Of a stretch of 64,000 bases of DNA, positions 1 through 10,123 are shown piece by piece. Source of the DNA: Maylandia zebra (taxonomy: Eukaryota; Chordata; Actinopteri; Cichliformes; Cichlidae); assembly GCF_041146795.1 (NCBI RefSeq), contig NC_135174.1:24824878-24888877 (forward strand), written 5' to 3'. The notes beneath the pieces are model-generated. The model was given only the letters and a program-made list of their open reading frames with translations, ran no database searches and had not been told where the DNA came from. Positions within the stretch are counted from its first letter, which is position 1; each line of letters begins with the position of its first letter. Made by a program: the position numbers and the translations under genes.

Positions 1-953
1 TCATTATTTTTTTTAGCTTGTGTTTGTGGGTTTTTTGTTGTTGTTGTTGTTTTATGATAATTGTGTCATATAAAGACAGTGTTGTACAAAAATTGGCTAT
101 GATATAACAAAAACTGAGGCAGCAGCACCATGAGATGACGTCAAGTTACCACATAAAAGCATAAAAACACAAATCTCCACCTCTATGTCAATCTCTTAAT
201 ACTTGCGATTAACATGAAACCTTTAGGCGATTTTAAAGTAAACGTAGAACAACAGTCGTTTAATTAGTTTAATTAGTTTAAATGTAATTTAATTACCGTC
301 AAGTAAAAGTTTATTTATCCAAAATCTGTTTTTACTTCTTGATTTTAATCTTGGAAAATTGAAGATAGGAGATTTACAGCAATGTTTTTCAGGGAGTCTT
401 TACTTTCTTGGCAGTTTGCAAGACATTAATGTAGCTAAAATAAAAAAAATAAAAATTAGTTTTAGTTTTTTAACCTTCAGCTGGTTTCAAGTAAACCTCG
501 GATAATGGTCGTTTAATATATGTGTATTTTAATTACCGTCATGTAAAAGTATATTCATCTCAATTCTTTCTTACATTATTTTATCTTGGAAAATTGAAGG
601 TTGGAGATTTACAGTAATTATTTTCAGGCAGTAGTATTCACCTTCTTTGCGGGTTGCAAGCAGTAGCGGTTTTTGATATCAGCATCGTGGTGGGGGGCGG
701 ATTGCTGGGAGTAAGGGCGCCCTCCGTTTGCGAGGTGCGCCTGCTTCTTGTGGCACAGGGAGGAGAGGGCGGGGCGGCGGGGGATTCTTTGGCTGGTTGG
801 ATAGCATCTAATAACCAACTCGCAAAAATAAAACAATAAAAAAACCAACAAACACCAAACACGAGACATCATGATACTGACTTAGAATTTGCACCGATGT
901 TTTTTCGAAATTCTATACGCGAAAAGTGAGCGCGAGAGCCCTCGGTGCGCCTG
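1..953. other. Interferon-locus flank with two copies of a duplicated block
   Basis: No gene is seen here. Positions 246-430 match 9883-10055 closely in the same orientation (shared stretches include the TTTAATTACCGTCAAG region and the CAGCAATGTTTTTCAGGGAG region). Positions about 510-640 are a second, more diverged copy of the same block. Because 9883-10055 lies just upstream of the minus-strand interferon gene, this left copy probably marks the upstream flank of another duplicated unit. The remainder (1-245, 640-953) shows only AT-rich and GC-rich unique sequence. Confidence 0.6.
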
Positions 954-961
954 CTTGCTGC

Positions 962-1070
962 TGAAGTCAAAGTAAACTTTATTGTCATCTCCGCTATATA
1001 CAGTCCAGTATATAGGGAGACGAAACGCCGAGCCTCCAGTTACAGCAGTGCAAGTAAACGAACAACAAAT
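962..1070 (-). mobile_element. L2-like LINE 3' end fragment
   Basis: The stretch with ACTTTATTGTCATCTCCGC, TATACAG and GAGACGAAACGCCGAGCCTCC matches, with changes, the 3' end of the better-preserved LINE at 6334-6995. Both lie with the element's 3' end to the left, so the element reads on the minus strand. Only the terminal part is present. Confidence 0.6.
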
Positions 1071-1154
1071 ATAAGAAGAGTAAGAAAATAAATACACACT
1101 TTAGGACTCGGGGTAAAGGGATCAATAACAATTTAAAATTTATAATTTACAGTT

Positions 1155-1700
1155 TGATGATCTGTCTGTGAAGGTTCTCAGTCATCCAGGTCATCGTAGT
1201 CAAAGGAGCTTGCAAAGAAAAGCGTCTGGACTTCTTTAAGTTACTTGAAGACGTTTCACCTCTCATCCGAGAAGCTTCTTCAGTTCTAAGGTCAAATGGT
1301 GGAGAGTCCCAGATATTAGTGGGAGTATCCGCCCACAGAGGGACAAAAGGACCCCCTGATGATCCTCTAATCGTCTGAGCCAAGGTGTGAAACTGGGTGT
1401 GGGTCCCAATCAGCCAGAGTTTCGGGTGAGTTCATTGTGAAACCTGGCCGTAAACCACCGCCTCTGTTCAAAGATGGTCGCTCACAGTGAACATATATGG
1501 CTTCTTTCACTCCTCTTTCAAACCATCTGTCCTCTCTGTCCAAAATGTGAACATTGGCATCCTCGAAAGAGTGTCCTTTATCCTTAAGATGCAGATGGAC
1601 TGCTGAGTCTTGTCCTGTGGAGGTGGCTCTTCTGTGTTGTGCCATGCGCTTGTGAAGTGGCTGTTTGGTCTCTCTTCGATAATCTTTAATCCTACAACTT
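1155..1700 (-). mobile_element. Penelope-like retroelement fragment (GIY-YIG endonuclease end)
   Basis: Read on the minus strand, the segment encodes ETKQPLHKRMAQHRRATS, then GQDSAVHLHLKDKGHSFED, VHILDREDRWFERGVKEAIY and ERPSLNRGGGLR. This is the familiar end of the GIY-YIG endonuclease region of fish Penelope-like elements (Neptune/Poseidon type). It is followed by the element's 3' region (GAAGCTTCTTCAGTTC and GACGTTTCACCTCTC on the plus strand). The reverse transcriptase domain is absent, so this is a truncated copy. A sister copy in the opposite orientation lies in klhdc1 at 41840-42345 and shares the 3' region almost base for base. Confidence 0.75.
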
Positions 1701-2209
1701 GCATAGTTCCCATTTCTGTATAACTGTATATCTCAGATTCTGTAAAGTTATTTATTTCATATTCTGTATAGTTTTTCATATTTATATCCTGTTCATAGCC
1801 TGTACATAGCTTGTACTCACTACAGCCTGTACACACAGCCTGTCGACAGGGGAGGGGGGCCGGCTGCTTCCAAATAGAGCACATTTCATTCATAAAGATG
1901 TAAATCCAAGCCCATATGTATTCATGATTTGAATCCTGGGTTGTGTGAAATCCCAGAAATACACCTTAGACAAAGTGAATCTGTGAACTAGGTGTAGGTC
2001 TATTAGGTTATATTGTGGCGATCGTTGAGTTGGGGAATTTGTGTTCATACTGGAGTGCAAAATTAAAACCAATGGAAGATGGACAAGAACAGTTCAAAGC
2101 CATCAGGTGCTCAGTTTAGAAAAAATAGAAAAGAAGAGGAGGAGAAACGAGCAAAAGATACAGGTAAGCAGATGTGTCATTGGATAATGGCAGGTCATCC
2201 TGAAACAAT

Positions 2210-2335
2210 CAGAATCAGAATACTTCATTAATCCCTAAGGAAATAATGTGGGTTACAGTTGCTCCAAAGAGAAATGGTAAAAATAGTAACAGTAACAGAC
2301 TAAACTCCAAACAATACATTATGTTACAGATTTTA
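2210..2335 (-). mobile_element. LINE 3' end fragment
   Basis: The segment AATCCCTAAGGAAATAATGTG followed by GTTACAGTTGCTCC matches the start of the longer LINE copy at 14035-14494. On the minus strand it reads as the usual fish LINE tail (stop of the unit, then a 'TTAGGGATTAATGAAG'-like terminus). Only about 120 bases are present. Confidence 0.5.
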
Positions 2336-2689
2336 ATATTAATTAGTCATTGTCAATTGTTGATTCGTCCTGTTCTCATTGTATGACGAATTATGATGGC
2401 TGTTTGGTAGCCGTTTGCATACAATGCATACACTCTCTCTCTTCATATGTGTGTATGTGTGTTTCTCTGGTGAAATTCAGTATGGTTCCGTCCAACAGTT
2501 TTATGTTAATGTACAATTCTTAATATTTTTTTTTGTGTGTGTGTGTGTGTGTGTGGGGGGGGGGGGCTCCAGAGGGAGTGTTCGCCCGGGGCGCCAAACA
2601 GGCTAGGACCGCCACTGGTTGCAAGACATTAATGGCAGTTTAAAAAAGAATGTTAAAAAATGAAAACAGTCAACGTCGAACACATTTCG

Positions 2690-2960
2690 TTACTTATGAT
2701 GAAATAAAATGAAAGCGGATGTGCGCCAAACGTCAGTGACGCTCCTTACGCACGTTTGCTTTCATTTAGGGTTGTAGGGTTGATTACAGGAATGAAGAAA
2801 AGAGTATAGAGTGATTTAAGTTTATGTTTTTTCAGGTTCTGAAATATATAAAAAGCCAAATATACAGGTCATATAAGTTGCAGAGTGTGTTATGAAAAGT
2901 CTTTAGCAGGGCAGGAGCTGTGAACGGAGAACAGAAAGTCTGTGGCGTCTACAACAATAT
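2690..2960 (+). promoter_or_regulatory. Duplicated promoter-like block with opposed ISRE-like sites
   Basis: This block is homologous to 10228-10500 in the same orientation. It has AAAATGAAAGCGG at about 2706 and, facing the other way, TTTGCTTTCATTTA at about 2758 (reverse complement TAAATGAAAGCAAA), both close to the GAAANNGAAA interferon-stimulated response element core. About 80 bases downstream comes ATATAAAAAGCC (a TATA-like box, near 2847), then a purine-rich leader conserved in both copies (TTAGCAGGGCAGGAGCTG and ACGGAGAACAGAAAGTCTG). The layout suggests a virus-inducible promoter with a noncoding first exon, but no open frame follows. Confidence 0.4.
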
Positions 2961-3660
2961 GTAACAGAGCACTAAGGTGTCAAATAAAATGTCAAAGAGA
3001 TAAATGTATAATTTATTTATTTATTCCATCAATTAAACATACATTTCCCATTCATTCCCAAACAGGACTCAAAACATATTTTACTAATATTCCAGCTGCA
3101 CATTAAACCTATCAAACCAAAGGTGCGAGCAAATAACACTACACTGCACTACACTAAACCCAGTTTAGAGACACTGCAATCAATTTATCACTGGGCACGC
3201 ACTGCAAACAGTTCTGGTCTCAGCACAGCTGGGAATATGCGGTATGCGTAACCTGCAGTCTGGATTTATAAAAGGGAAGTGGCACAAATTAATAAACGAA
3301 AAGATAAAAACGAGAGAGGTTAGTCCGCCCTTCATTCATAACAGTCTTTACGGCTGGACGGACTAACCAAAGGAAATTACAAATCAACCAAAAGAACAAC
3401 TAAAAATTAACTGCAGAGGAATCACAACAACAGAATATTGATCGCGCGCTGTCGATCTACAGCTTGAACACCATTAAAACTTGTCGTCACACGAACAACA
3501 TACCCACTCGCACCAGAGTGAGTTAATTGTCTCTGGAACTTCCTCACCGAGGAGCGCTGACCTCACCTCACACACCTATTAACTTTCAAAGTTCCTCTGC
3601 CAATCACACGGCAGAAAGCAGCAAACTGCCAGGTGACACTTGTTCCAAGTAGAAACTCTA
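2961..3660. other. Insertion within the left duplicated block, unclassified
   Basis: Relative to the right-hand copy (10500-10530), about 690 bases are added here before homology resumes at the ACTCGTAAACTACAGCTTC stretch near 3675. The insert holds a hairpin with arms GGTTAGTCCG and CGGACTAACC (about 3318-3376). No coding potential, target duplication or recognised family was found. Confidence 0.35.
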
Positions 3661-4498
3661 CGCCGCCTATAGGTGATACTCGTAAACTACAGCTTCCACT
3701 TTGGGTATTTTTTTTCTCTTTACCGAGGAAAATGAAAGCGGCTGCCACGTGAGTGAAGAATGGGCGCAGGTATGAATGAGCAGGTGTATTTACCTTGGTT
3801 CATTGCATCATTGCGTCATTTCATGTGGCCTGCATTTAGCTTTTTTAGCAGTTTCTTCATTATTAAACAGCTTGCACTTCTGCTGTAAATCAGTTGTGAT
3901 GTATTTGTGTTAACCTCATGTAACCGGTAGTGGAGGTCAAACCAGGAGTATTTATCTGCTCCGATTCTGAATGAGTCTGAAATAATAATAACTGAAAAAA
4001 GCCCCCCTCAGCAAAACAAAACAAACAAACAAGAAAAGCAATCCAGCACATGTAGTACTTGCAATGACGTTATCGTTAACATATATCTGACCTGTGATCT
4101 GATCACTTTTGTTTCATCACCTGTTCATGCATGTGGGTCCACCGTCTGCCTGCCACATGCCCGTTTCTTGACAATAATAGATGAAAATGTCCTCAAAGCA
4201 GCATTAATATCCCTGTAACACGTTACCTGTTTAGTATCAAAACGTAAGCCTATACACGATTTGGTTACAAATGAAATCATCAGTCGTGAGTTGAGTTTGT
4301 CGTCATGTTTCTTAGGTGTTCAAATGGATGTGTATGTCCACGAATCCTCATAATGAGGTCAAACCCTCATACATCATGATATCTTATCTTCTTTAAGATA
4401 TATTGTTAAGTGTGGGATTTTTTTTTCTATAGACGGAAATTTAAATCCCACGTGTATGACATTACAGCTTGTTGTACCTGCGGGTTTCCCAGGTATAT
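3661..4498. other. Upstream region of the plus-strand interferon gene
   Basis: Homology to 10515-10560 continues to about 3725. A further ISRE-like site, GGAAAATGAAAGCGG, lies at 3727-3741, immediately before a CACGTG E-box at 3746-3751. The rest (3780-4498) has no ORF or repeat that I recognise. Confidence 0.4.
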
Positions 4499-4499
4499 A

Positions 4500-4530
4500 G
4501 AAAATGAAATATTTTCGCTCTGCTATAAAT
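4500..4530 (+). promoter_or_regulatory. ISRE and TATA box of the plus-strand interferon gene
   Basis: GAAAATGAAA at 4500-4509 fits the GAAANNGAAA core of an interferon-stimulated/IRF response element. Thirteen bases later CTATAAAT (4523-4530) is a TATA box, about 85 bases before the start codon. The minus-strand interferon gene has the same order (GAAAGTGAAA, then GCTATAAAT), so the arrangement is conserved between the two genes. It predicts IRF3/IRF7-driven, virus-inducible transcription. Confidence 0.75.
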
Positions 4531-4613
4531 GCGGCGCTGCAGGTCTGCTCCATCAGAACACCGGGAGACATCCGAGTTTGCTTCATACAAAGGAAGTTTA
4601 TACCTTTAAAAAA

Positions 4614-5615
4614 ATGATGAACAGGATTCTCTTTGCTTGCCTGTTTCTCACTCTGTCCACTGAAAGCTCCTCGCTAAGCTGCAGATGGATGGATCATAAA
4701 TTCAGACAGCACAACGAAGAAACTCTGAATCTGCTTGATACCATGGTGAGTGTTTTAATGTTTTAATATTAGTTGATTCGTTATTTAAATAGTTTTAGAA
4801 TTATTTCACTTGAGCATCTGATGACTAAAACATTCAATGTGTTGCAGGCTAAAAACGCCAGTAACACCACTGAAGTGGAGGTCACTGTGGCCTTCCCTAA
4901 TCACCTGTACCACCAGGTGTCCAAATCATCAGTAAGTGAACCTCAGCTTTTGCCTATTTATAGAAAAAAACATAATTTTCCCTTAGGACAGATTAATTTT
5001 GTCTTTTAAATCCACTCTTATTATTATTGAAGCATTTCTAAAGTGGTCTGTATTTGATCTTCTTCTTCTTCCAGGCTGAGGATAAACTGGCTTTCACAGT
5101 TCAGATTCTGGAGGAGGTGGCTGCCCTGTTTGAGGAGGATCACAGCTCTGCATCATGGGAGGACAGCGCAGTGAGGAACTTGCTCAATATTGTCAACAAA
5201 CAGGCTGAAGAGCTTCACTCCTGTGTAAGTTCACTTTCAGTTAGGTTTTTATTACATTTGAATATGATACTTTACATGACATGACATATTCTTAATTGTC
5301 ATTTTGCTTGTAATTAAATTAGATTGGGAGCCACAGTCACAAGAAGAAAACCACAAAGCTGCACATGTACTTTAAGAGACTCTCACATCATATCCTAAAG
5401 GAAATGGTAAGATCACATCATTCTCATTAATTTGGGGTTTAGATCATCCTTAAGATAAATAGATATAATAACTTGTTTCAATAACAATAAGAATACTAAT
5501 ATTGGTATTTCTGTAGGGTCACAGTGCTGAAGCCTGGGAGGTGATCAGGAAAGAAACCAAAGCCCATCTAATGAGAGCAGAACAGCTGGCTTCATCTCTG
5601 CACACGGCCCAATAA
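4614..5615 (+). CDS. Type I interferon, group I (two-cysteine, IFNd-like)
   Basis: A secreted antiviral cytokine. The five coding exons are 4614-4745, 4848-4931, 5075-5224, 5323-5406 and 5517-5615; all introns are phase 0 and the product is 182 residues, normal for fish interferons. Residues 1-22 form a signal peptide (MMNRILFACLFLTL core), so Cys23 starts the mature protein; the only other mature cysteine is Cys122 at the end of exon 3. This is the two-cysteine pattern of group I fish interferons. Family motifs are LLDTM at the exon 1 end, VAFPNHLYHQ, DKLAFTVQILEEVAALFEED, SASWED and the C-terminal GHSAEAWEVIRKE. N47 and N50 are glycosylation sequons. The sequence resembles percomorph IFNd from memory; the exact subgroup needs a tree. 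The frame stays open upstream to 4410, but the TATA box and signal peptide favour 4614 (ATG ATG; the second is at 4617). AATAAA overlaps the stop codon. Confidence 0.93.
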
Positions 5616-5825
5616 AACCTGTCTCTTGTCATGTCTGTAATGACGGCTGTGTTAATTTAATTGCTTGTCTATTTATTTTATTTATTTATTTATTCACTTG
5701 GTTGTTTGTATATTTATTTTTGTTTTGTTTTGATTGTTTTTCTGTGCTGATGAAGATTTAGGAATATTTTTTATCTTTATAATGAGCAAAATGAACATTT
5801 TGTAAAATATATTTTACCAAATAAA
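5611..5825 (+). promoter_or_regulatory. Interferon 3' UTR: AU-rich element and polyadenylation signals
   Basis: AATAAA at 5611-5616 overlaps the TAA stop. Overlapping ATTTA pentamers at 5671-5694 form an AU-rich element of the kind that destabilises cytokine mRNAs. A second AATAAA at 5820-5825 is the more likely end of the transcript. The minus-strand gene has a matching ATTTA run at 7613-7636. Confidence 0.7.
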
Positions 5826-6333
5826 AGAGTCTATCTTCTTACAAAGTGAATTTATTGTTTATATTACTTTTTAATATCAAAATGGTGAACTTGTAAGTTC
5901 CTTTAACCAGATTTCGATTGCAATTAAACTAAAAAATGAAAAACAAAACTCCACAGTGCTTGGAAGTTCACGAAAGTGGAATGAAAGTGTTCTTTAATGG
6001 GTTAAAAGGAAAGCCCATAATATAAGATGTAACTCTTCTGTCACTTAATCAATAAATTGACACGATTAAGACAGTTATTTCATGATGAAATAAACAAAAA
6101 CGTGGATAATGTTTTTCCAGCCTTTCTGTTTTACATTGATCCAGTTTGGGCCAAATTTTAACTGATGGCCTCACATTTGGAATATTTTGACATAGAGAGG
6201 AGTTCATGGTCTACTCAGGGACTACAAGTTGTTCACATCTTATGGCTGCAAAACAAGTCCTCTTGTATCTGTGGCAGAAAGCTTTTACTTAGGTGTTCTC
6301 TGAATCTCAGCTCTGCATTTCGTATATGATGTT
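5826..6333. other. Intergenic region between the convergent interferon genes
   Basis: AT-rich, with no ORF, promoter or repeat family recognised. Confidence 0.4.
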
Positions 6334-6995
6334 GTTCAAGTTCAAGTTCAAGTTCAAGTTCAACTTTATTGTCACTTCAACCATATACAGTTTAAAAATA
6401 CACAGTGAGGCGAAACAACGTTCCTCCAGGAACCAAGGTGCTACAAGACAAGTTAGTGCAAAAAAAAAAAATATATATATAATATATCTAGTAATAATAT
6501 TGTGCAAAAGAGCATTTACAGGTTGGTGTGTGCGATGGGTTGGTGGTGTAGGTCAGTGTGTTTGCGCTTGTGTTGGTTAGTCAGTCCAGTCTCAATGTTT
6601 TGAGGTATTTGAGTTAAGCTGAGTGATAATGTTAGTGTATGTGTGTGTGTGCGTGTTTATCAGTCAGTCCCTTTTTGCTGAGGAGACGGATGGCTTGTGG
6701 AAAAAAGCTGTTGCACAGTCTGGATGTGCGTGCCCGAATGCTTCGGTACCTTTTTCCAGATGGCAGGAGTGTAAAGAGTGTGTGAGAGGGGTGTGTCCGA
6801 TCAGCCACAATGCTGGTGGCTTTGCGAATGCAGCGTGTGGTGTAGATGTCCTCAATAGAGGGTAGAGAGACCCCGATGATCTTCTCTGCTGTTCCCACTA
6901 TCCGCTGTAGGGTCTTGCGGTCTGATATGGCACAGCTCCCAAACCAGACAGTGATGCAGCCGCTCAGGATGCTCTCAATATTGCCTTCATCGGCT
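6334..6995 (-). mobile_element. L2/CR1-like LINE, 5'-truncated
   Basis: The minus strand encodes the end of a non-LTR reverse transcriptase: ESILSGCITVWFGSC, KTLQRIVGTAEKIIG, LPSIEDIYTTRC and the typical C-terminus HTLFTLLPSGKRYRSIRAR ... CNSFFPQAIRLLS. The 3' end lies at the left in about five copies of the hexamer GTTCAA (6334-6363), the short tandem 3' tail usual in this clade. Only the last part of ORF2 is present. Confidence 0.8.
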
Positions 6996-7270
6996 GATGC
7001 CCTCCAGCTCGCACTGGAATGCTGCACAGCCAAATGTAATGAAGTGAATGAGAATAGCACCTCCAAATCTAAGGCCATGGTGCTCAGCCAGAAAAGGGTG
7101 GACTGTCCACTCGTGATCAGGGATGAGTTCCTGCCCCAAGTGGAGGAGTTTAAGTATCTTGGGGTCCTGTTCACGAGTGATGGGAGAAGGGAGAAGGACA
7201 TTGACAGACAGATCAGTGCTGCGGCTGCTGTACTGGTCCATCAGGGTGAAGAGAGCGCTGAGTGTAAAGG
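6996..7270 (+). mobile_element. Second LINE fragment, opposite orientation
   Basis: The plus strand encodes STSKSKAMVLSQKRVDCPL, then LPQVEEFKYLGVLFTSDGR and EKDIDRQISAA, a segment just downstream of the catalytic site in a different fish LINE family from its neighbour. It abuts the L2-like copy tail to tail. The clade (RTE-like or other) cannot be settled by eye. Confidence 0.65.
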
Positions 7271-7592
7271 CAAAGCTCTCAGTTTACTCGTCATACTTTA
7301 TAAATCAAAAGAAACCAAACCAAAGAAAGTCTCTAAAGTGGTCTTGGTGCTCATACTCACTCCACATGAGGTATCAGTACTTCTACTTTCTATGTTATAA
7401 GAGCTTTTGTGAAGAATCAAAACAATCTTTCTATATAAATCTGGACAATGTGTCTAATGTTTGATTGCACTCATTAAAAATAAGTGCATAACCATTATTC
7501 TTGATATTTCAGGAACAGAAAAGTCAACATATTTCAATCTGTGTGATAAGAAAATATTTATTGACTTTGACATGTAGAATAATATGAAATAG
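7271..7592. other. AT-rich intergenic sequence
   Basis: No gene or repeat recognised; it lies between the LINE pair and the 3' end of the minus-strand interferon gene. Confidence 0.35.
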
Positions 7593-7759
7593 TTTATTTT
7601 AATAAAAATTACAAAATAAATAAATAAATAAATAATATATAAATATTAAAAATAGTGCAAATATCATAAATACAATAAATAAATGAAACCAACTAAGATA
7701 TAATTTAAAAAATAAATTAACTAACATATTTTAAAAAAAATGTATCCAAGAGATAAGTT
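7593..7759 (-). promoter_or_regulatory. 3' region of the minus-strand interferon: AU-rich element, poly(A) signal
   Basis: On the minus strand, consecutive ATTTATTT units (complement of 7613-7636) form an AU-rich mRNA-decay element. AATAAA (complement of 7593-7598) follows as a plausible polyadenylation signal. Confidence 0.55.
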
Positions 7760-8565
7760 TTAGTGGGCATTTCCCAGAGAGTTAACCAGGAATCCGCATT
7801 GACTCAGATGATCTTTTGTTATGTTCCTGATCGTCTCCCAGGCTTCAGCACTGTAACCCTACAGACAAAACAATATTATCATTATTAAAATACCAGCGGT
7901 GTAAAATCTGTCATAGCTAAATACTAAATACAGGCTCAGTAAAAAAAAATAATGCAGGCTTACATTTTTCTTTAGGATTTTATTTAAGAGTCGCTTGAAA
8001 TGAATTTCTGTCCGCCGTTGCACCTTCTGTGTCGTGTAACTGTGGCTTCCAATCTAAATAAATCAAGAGAAATAAAACAAAATATATTTAAATAAATCAT
8101 TCACCACTTTAACTTATTCACAGTTGTCAGGTCTTTTACACAAGAGAGACTGAATTCATTGTAAAATTACAAAAACAAATGAAAGTGAGCTTACACAGGA
8201 GCGAAGCTCTTCAGCCTGTTTGTTGACAATATTGAGAAAGTTCTCCACTGTGTTCTCCTCCCATGAGGCAGAGCTGTGATCCTCCTCAAACAGGGCAAAC
8301 AGCTTCTCCAGAATCTGAACTATGAAAGCCAGTTTATCCTCGAAGAAGAAGAAGAAGAAGAAGAAGAAGAAGAAGAAGAAGAAGAAGAAGAAGAATGTTA
8401 AGAAATATATTCTAAAACACTTCTTCAGTAAAGACTCAGAGAAGAGAAACACACAGAACTTCTTGCTAGCAAGGGCAGTCTCCAGAAACTGAGACTCGCG
8501 CTGAGAAACTGCCCCGGTCTTTATTTATACTTCAGTGAGCGTTTGTTCCTTACATTGCAATGTGG

Positions 8566-8645
<80 letters not shown>

Positions 8646-9686
8646 TCAGAGTGTGGCCCCATAAACAACTTCCCTTAACCTGCTGGTCTGGAAAATCCAA
8701 CAGTTCATCTATATGTAAAGAAGCACTTAAACTAAAACTGACATAGCTACGTTAATCCTACCGTAAAACAATAAGACAAGGTACGACCTCTCTCATGCTC
8801 CTAGGATGTGGGGGTGAATACCCTAGAATGTTACAGACCTCCTAGGATGAGACATTCTTTCAATATGCCACCAACTATATACTTCTACACACAAATAATT
8901 ACATGCAGCATTCTACCATATGCAAACTTATATCATTAAAAGATTATACTGACTACTAAGTACAATTTTCCATTGACAAAGAAGAAGAAGAAGAAATAAT
9001 TACTATAGGAATACTTCTGTGACACTTGAAGATGGACGGCTTAGAAAGTCAAAGAACAAGAATTCACACAGCAATGAAAATTTTCCCAGATATATCTTAG
9101 ATTGCACAGGAATAAATGGTTGAAAATGAGTTCTTTGTATTTCGTCCTTGAATTATGCACAGTTATGACAGAGTCGTGATAAGAGACAACTCCCTTGGCT
9201 CCGTGGGAGAGAATCCTTACGACCCTTTAATAGCCGAACAGTCTATATATAGGTAAAGACAAACTTTTGTAGATTTGCCATCCTGACACTTTCCATTCTT
9301 CCATTAAAAAAAGAAACAACTTTATGTAAAAAGTTGGGGGTGACTTACTGTTGCTTTGGACGTCTTGCGATACAGTCGATTAGGGAAAGCCACGTTGTGC
9401 TCAATTTCAGCAACCTTAGTGGTGTTAGTAATCTGCATCACACACAAAACACGCACACACATCATATCCATGGAACTAATCAAACTATTTAAATCAATAC
9501 CATGTTAAACATTATGCAAAGAAGTGCACTCACCATCATATCAAGTAGACCTAAAGCTTGTTTGTTGTGCAGACTGAATTGACACATTTTGTCGCCTGGA
9601 TCTTTTACAATCCATTTGCAACTTAACGAGGAGCCCGTACTGTACATCCCGAGAAACAGGCTAGCGAAGAAAATCCTGCTGATCAT
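7760..9686 (-). CDS. Type I interferon paralogue with four cysteines
   Basis: Secreted antiviral cytokine, paralogue of the 4614-5615 gene and convergent with it. Coding exons, 5' to 3' on the minus strand: 9686-9534, 9432-9349, 8338-8195, 8053-7964, 7858-7760; all joins are phase 0 and the product is 189 residues. It has a signal peptide (MISRIFFASLFLGMYSTGSSL), VAFPNRLYRK, DKLAFIVQILEKLFALFEED, SASWEENTVENFLNIVN and GYSAEAWETIRNITKD. Mature cysteines are C23, C35, C127 and C178. C23 and C127 match the paralogue's pair, while C35 (within a seven-residue insertion in exon 1) and C178 (exon 5) are extra. Sequons are N54 and N169. Exon 3 is two codons shorter at its start because a TTC repeat replaces the usual CAG-GCT-GAG boundary, leaving GAG before GAT as the likely acceptor. 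Intron 2 holds a solo LTR. The frame is intact, but splicing is unproven. Confidence 0.88.
8341..8395. repeat. (GAA)n microsatellite at an interferon splice acceptor
   Basis: About 18 GAA units, read as TTC on the coding strand, sit directly against exon 3 of the minus-strand interferon. The paralogue has only four TTC units before its CAG acceptor (5059-5074). A short GAA run at 8979-8994 on the far side of the solo LTR is the other half of the interrupted tract. Confidence 0.95.
8396..8978 (-). mobile_element. Solo LTR (endogenous retrovirus fossil) in interferon intron 2
   Basis: A 583-bp element with TG...CA ends (TGTCAATGG at its 5' end and TTCTTAACA at its 3' end on the minus strand). 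It is flanked by the 5-bp direct repeat AAGAA (8391-8395 and 8979-8983), which lies in a GAA tract and so is less decisive than usual. The minus strand carries a TATA/poly(A)-like TATAAATAAAGACC near 8518-8530 and a long CA repeat (8568-8644 on the plus strand). No internal retroviral genes are present. It shares motifs, including a CACATCCTAGGAGCAT stretch and the CA repeat, with the LTR at 16447-17039, so both belong to one family. Confidence 0.8.
8568..8644. repeat. (TG)n microsatellite inside the solo LTR
   Basis: An almost pure TG run of about 38 units within the LTR; it produces spurious Val-Cys open frames. Confidence 0.95.
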
Positions 9687-9770
9687 TTTTGAAAAATGTA
9701 GAAATTTCTTTTATGTGAAGCAAACGCTCATGTGTCCTGGTGTTCTGATGGAGCAAACCTCCAGCGCTTC

Positions 9771-9809
9771 ATTTATAGCAGAGCCCAAGGACACACCTAT
9801 TTCACTTTC
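9771..9809 (-). promoter_or_regulatory. ISRE and TATA box of the minus-strand interferon gene
   Basis: On the minus strand GAAAGTGAAA (9809-9800) is followed by GCTATAAAT (9779-9771), about 85 bases before the start codon. Order and distance match the plus-strand gene, so this is a conserved virus-inducible proximal promoter. Confidence 0.75.
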
Positions 9810-10123
9810 TAATCAGCTGGAAAATCCTCACAGGCACACGTCTCAAAAGTAAAAACATGGCAGATTTATGTCATCGTCATAGTCGTTTAATTAGTTCAGT
9901 TGATTTAAATGTAATTTAATTACCGTCAAGAAAAAGTTTATTTATCCGAAATCTGTTTTTACTTCTTGATTTTAATCTTGGAAAATTGAAGAGCGGAGAT
10001 TTACAGCAATGTTTTTCAGGGAGTCTTTACCTTTTTGGCAGTTTGCAAGACATTAAGGTAGGTAATTTAAAAAAAAAAAAGTAAAAAAAAAAAAAAGATC
10101 AAACAGCCAGTTAAAATCCAGTT
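9810..10123. other. Upstream flank of the minus-strand interferon; right copy of the duplicated block
   Basis: Positions 9883-10055 match 246-430 at most positions in the same orientation. The stretch ends in A-rich runs at 10070-10096. No gene is seen. Confidence 0.6.

Noticed and set aside
8543-8746. Cys-Val repeat frame
   Set aside because: Produced by the TG repeat inside the solo LTR.
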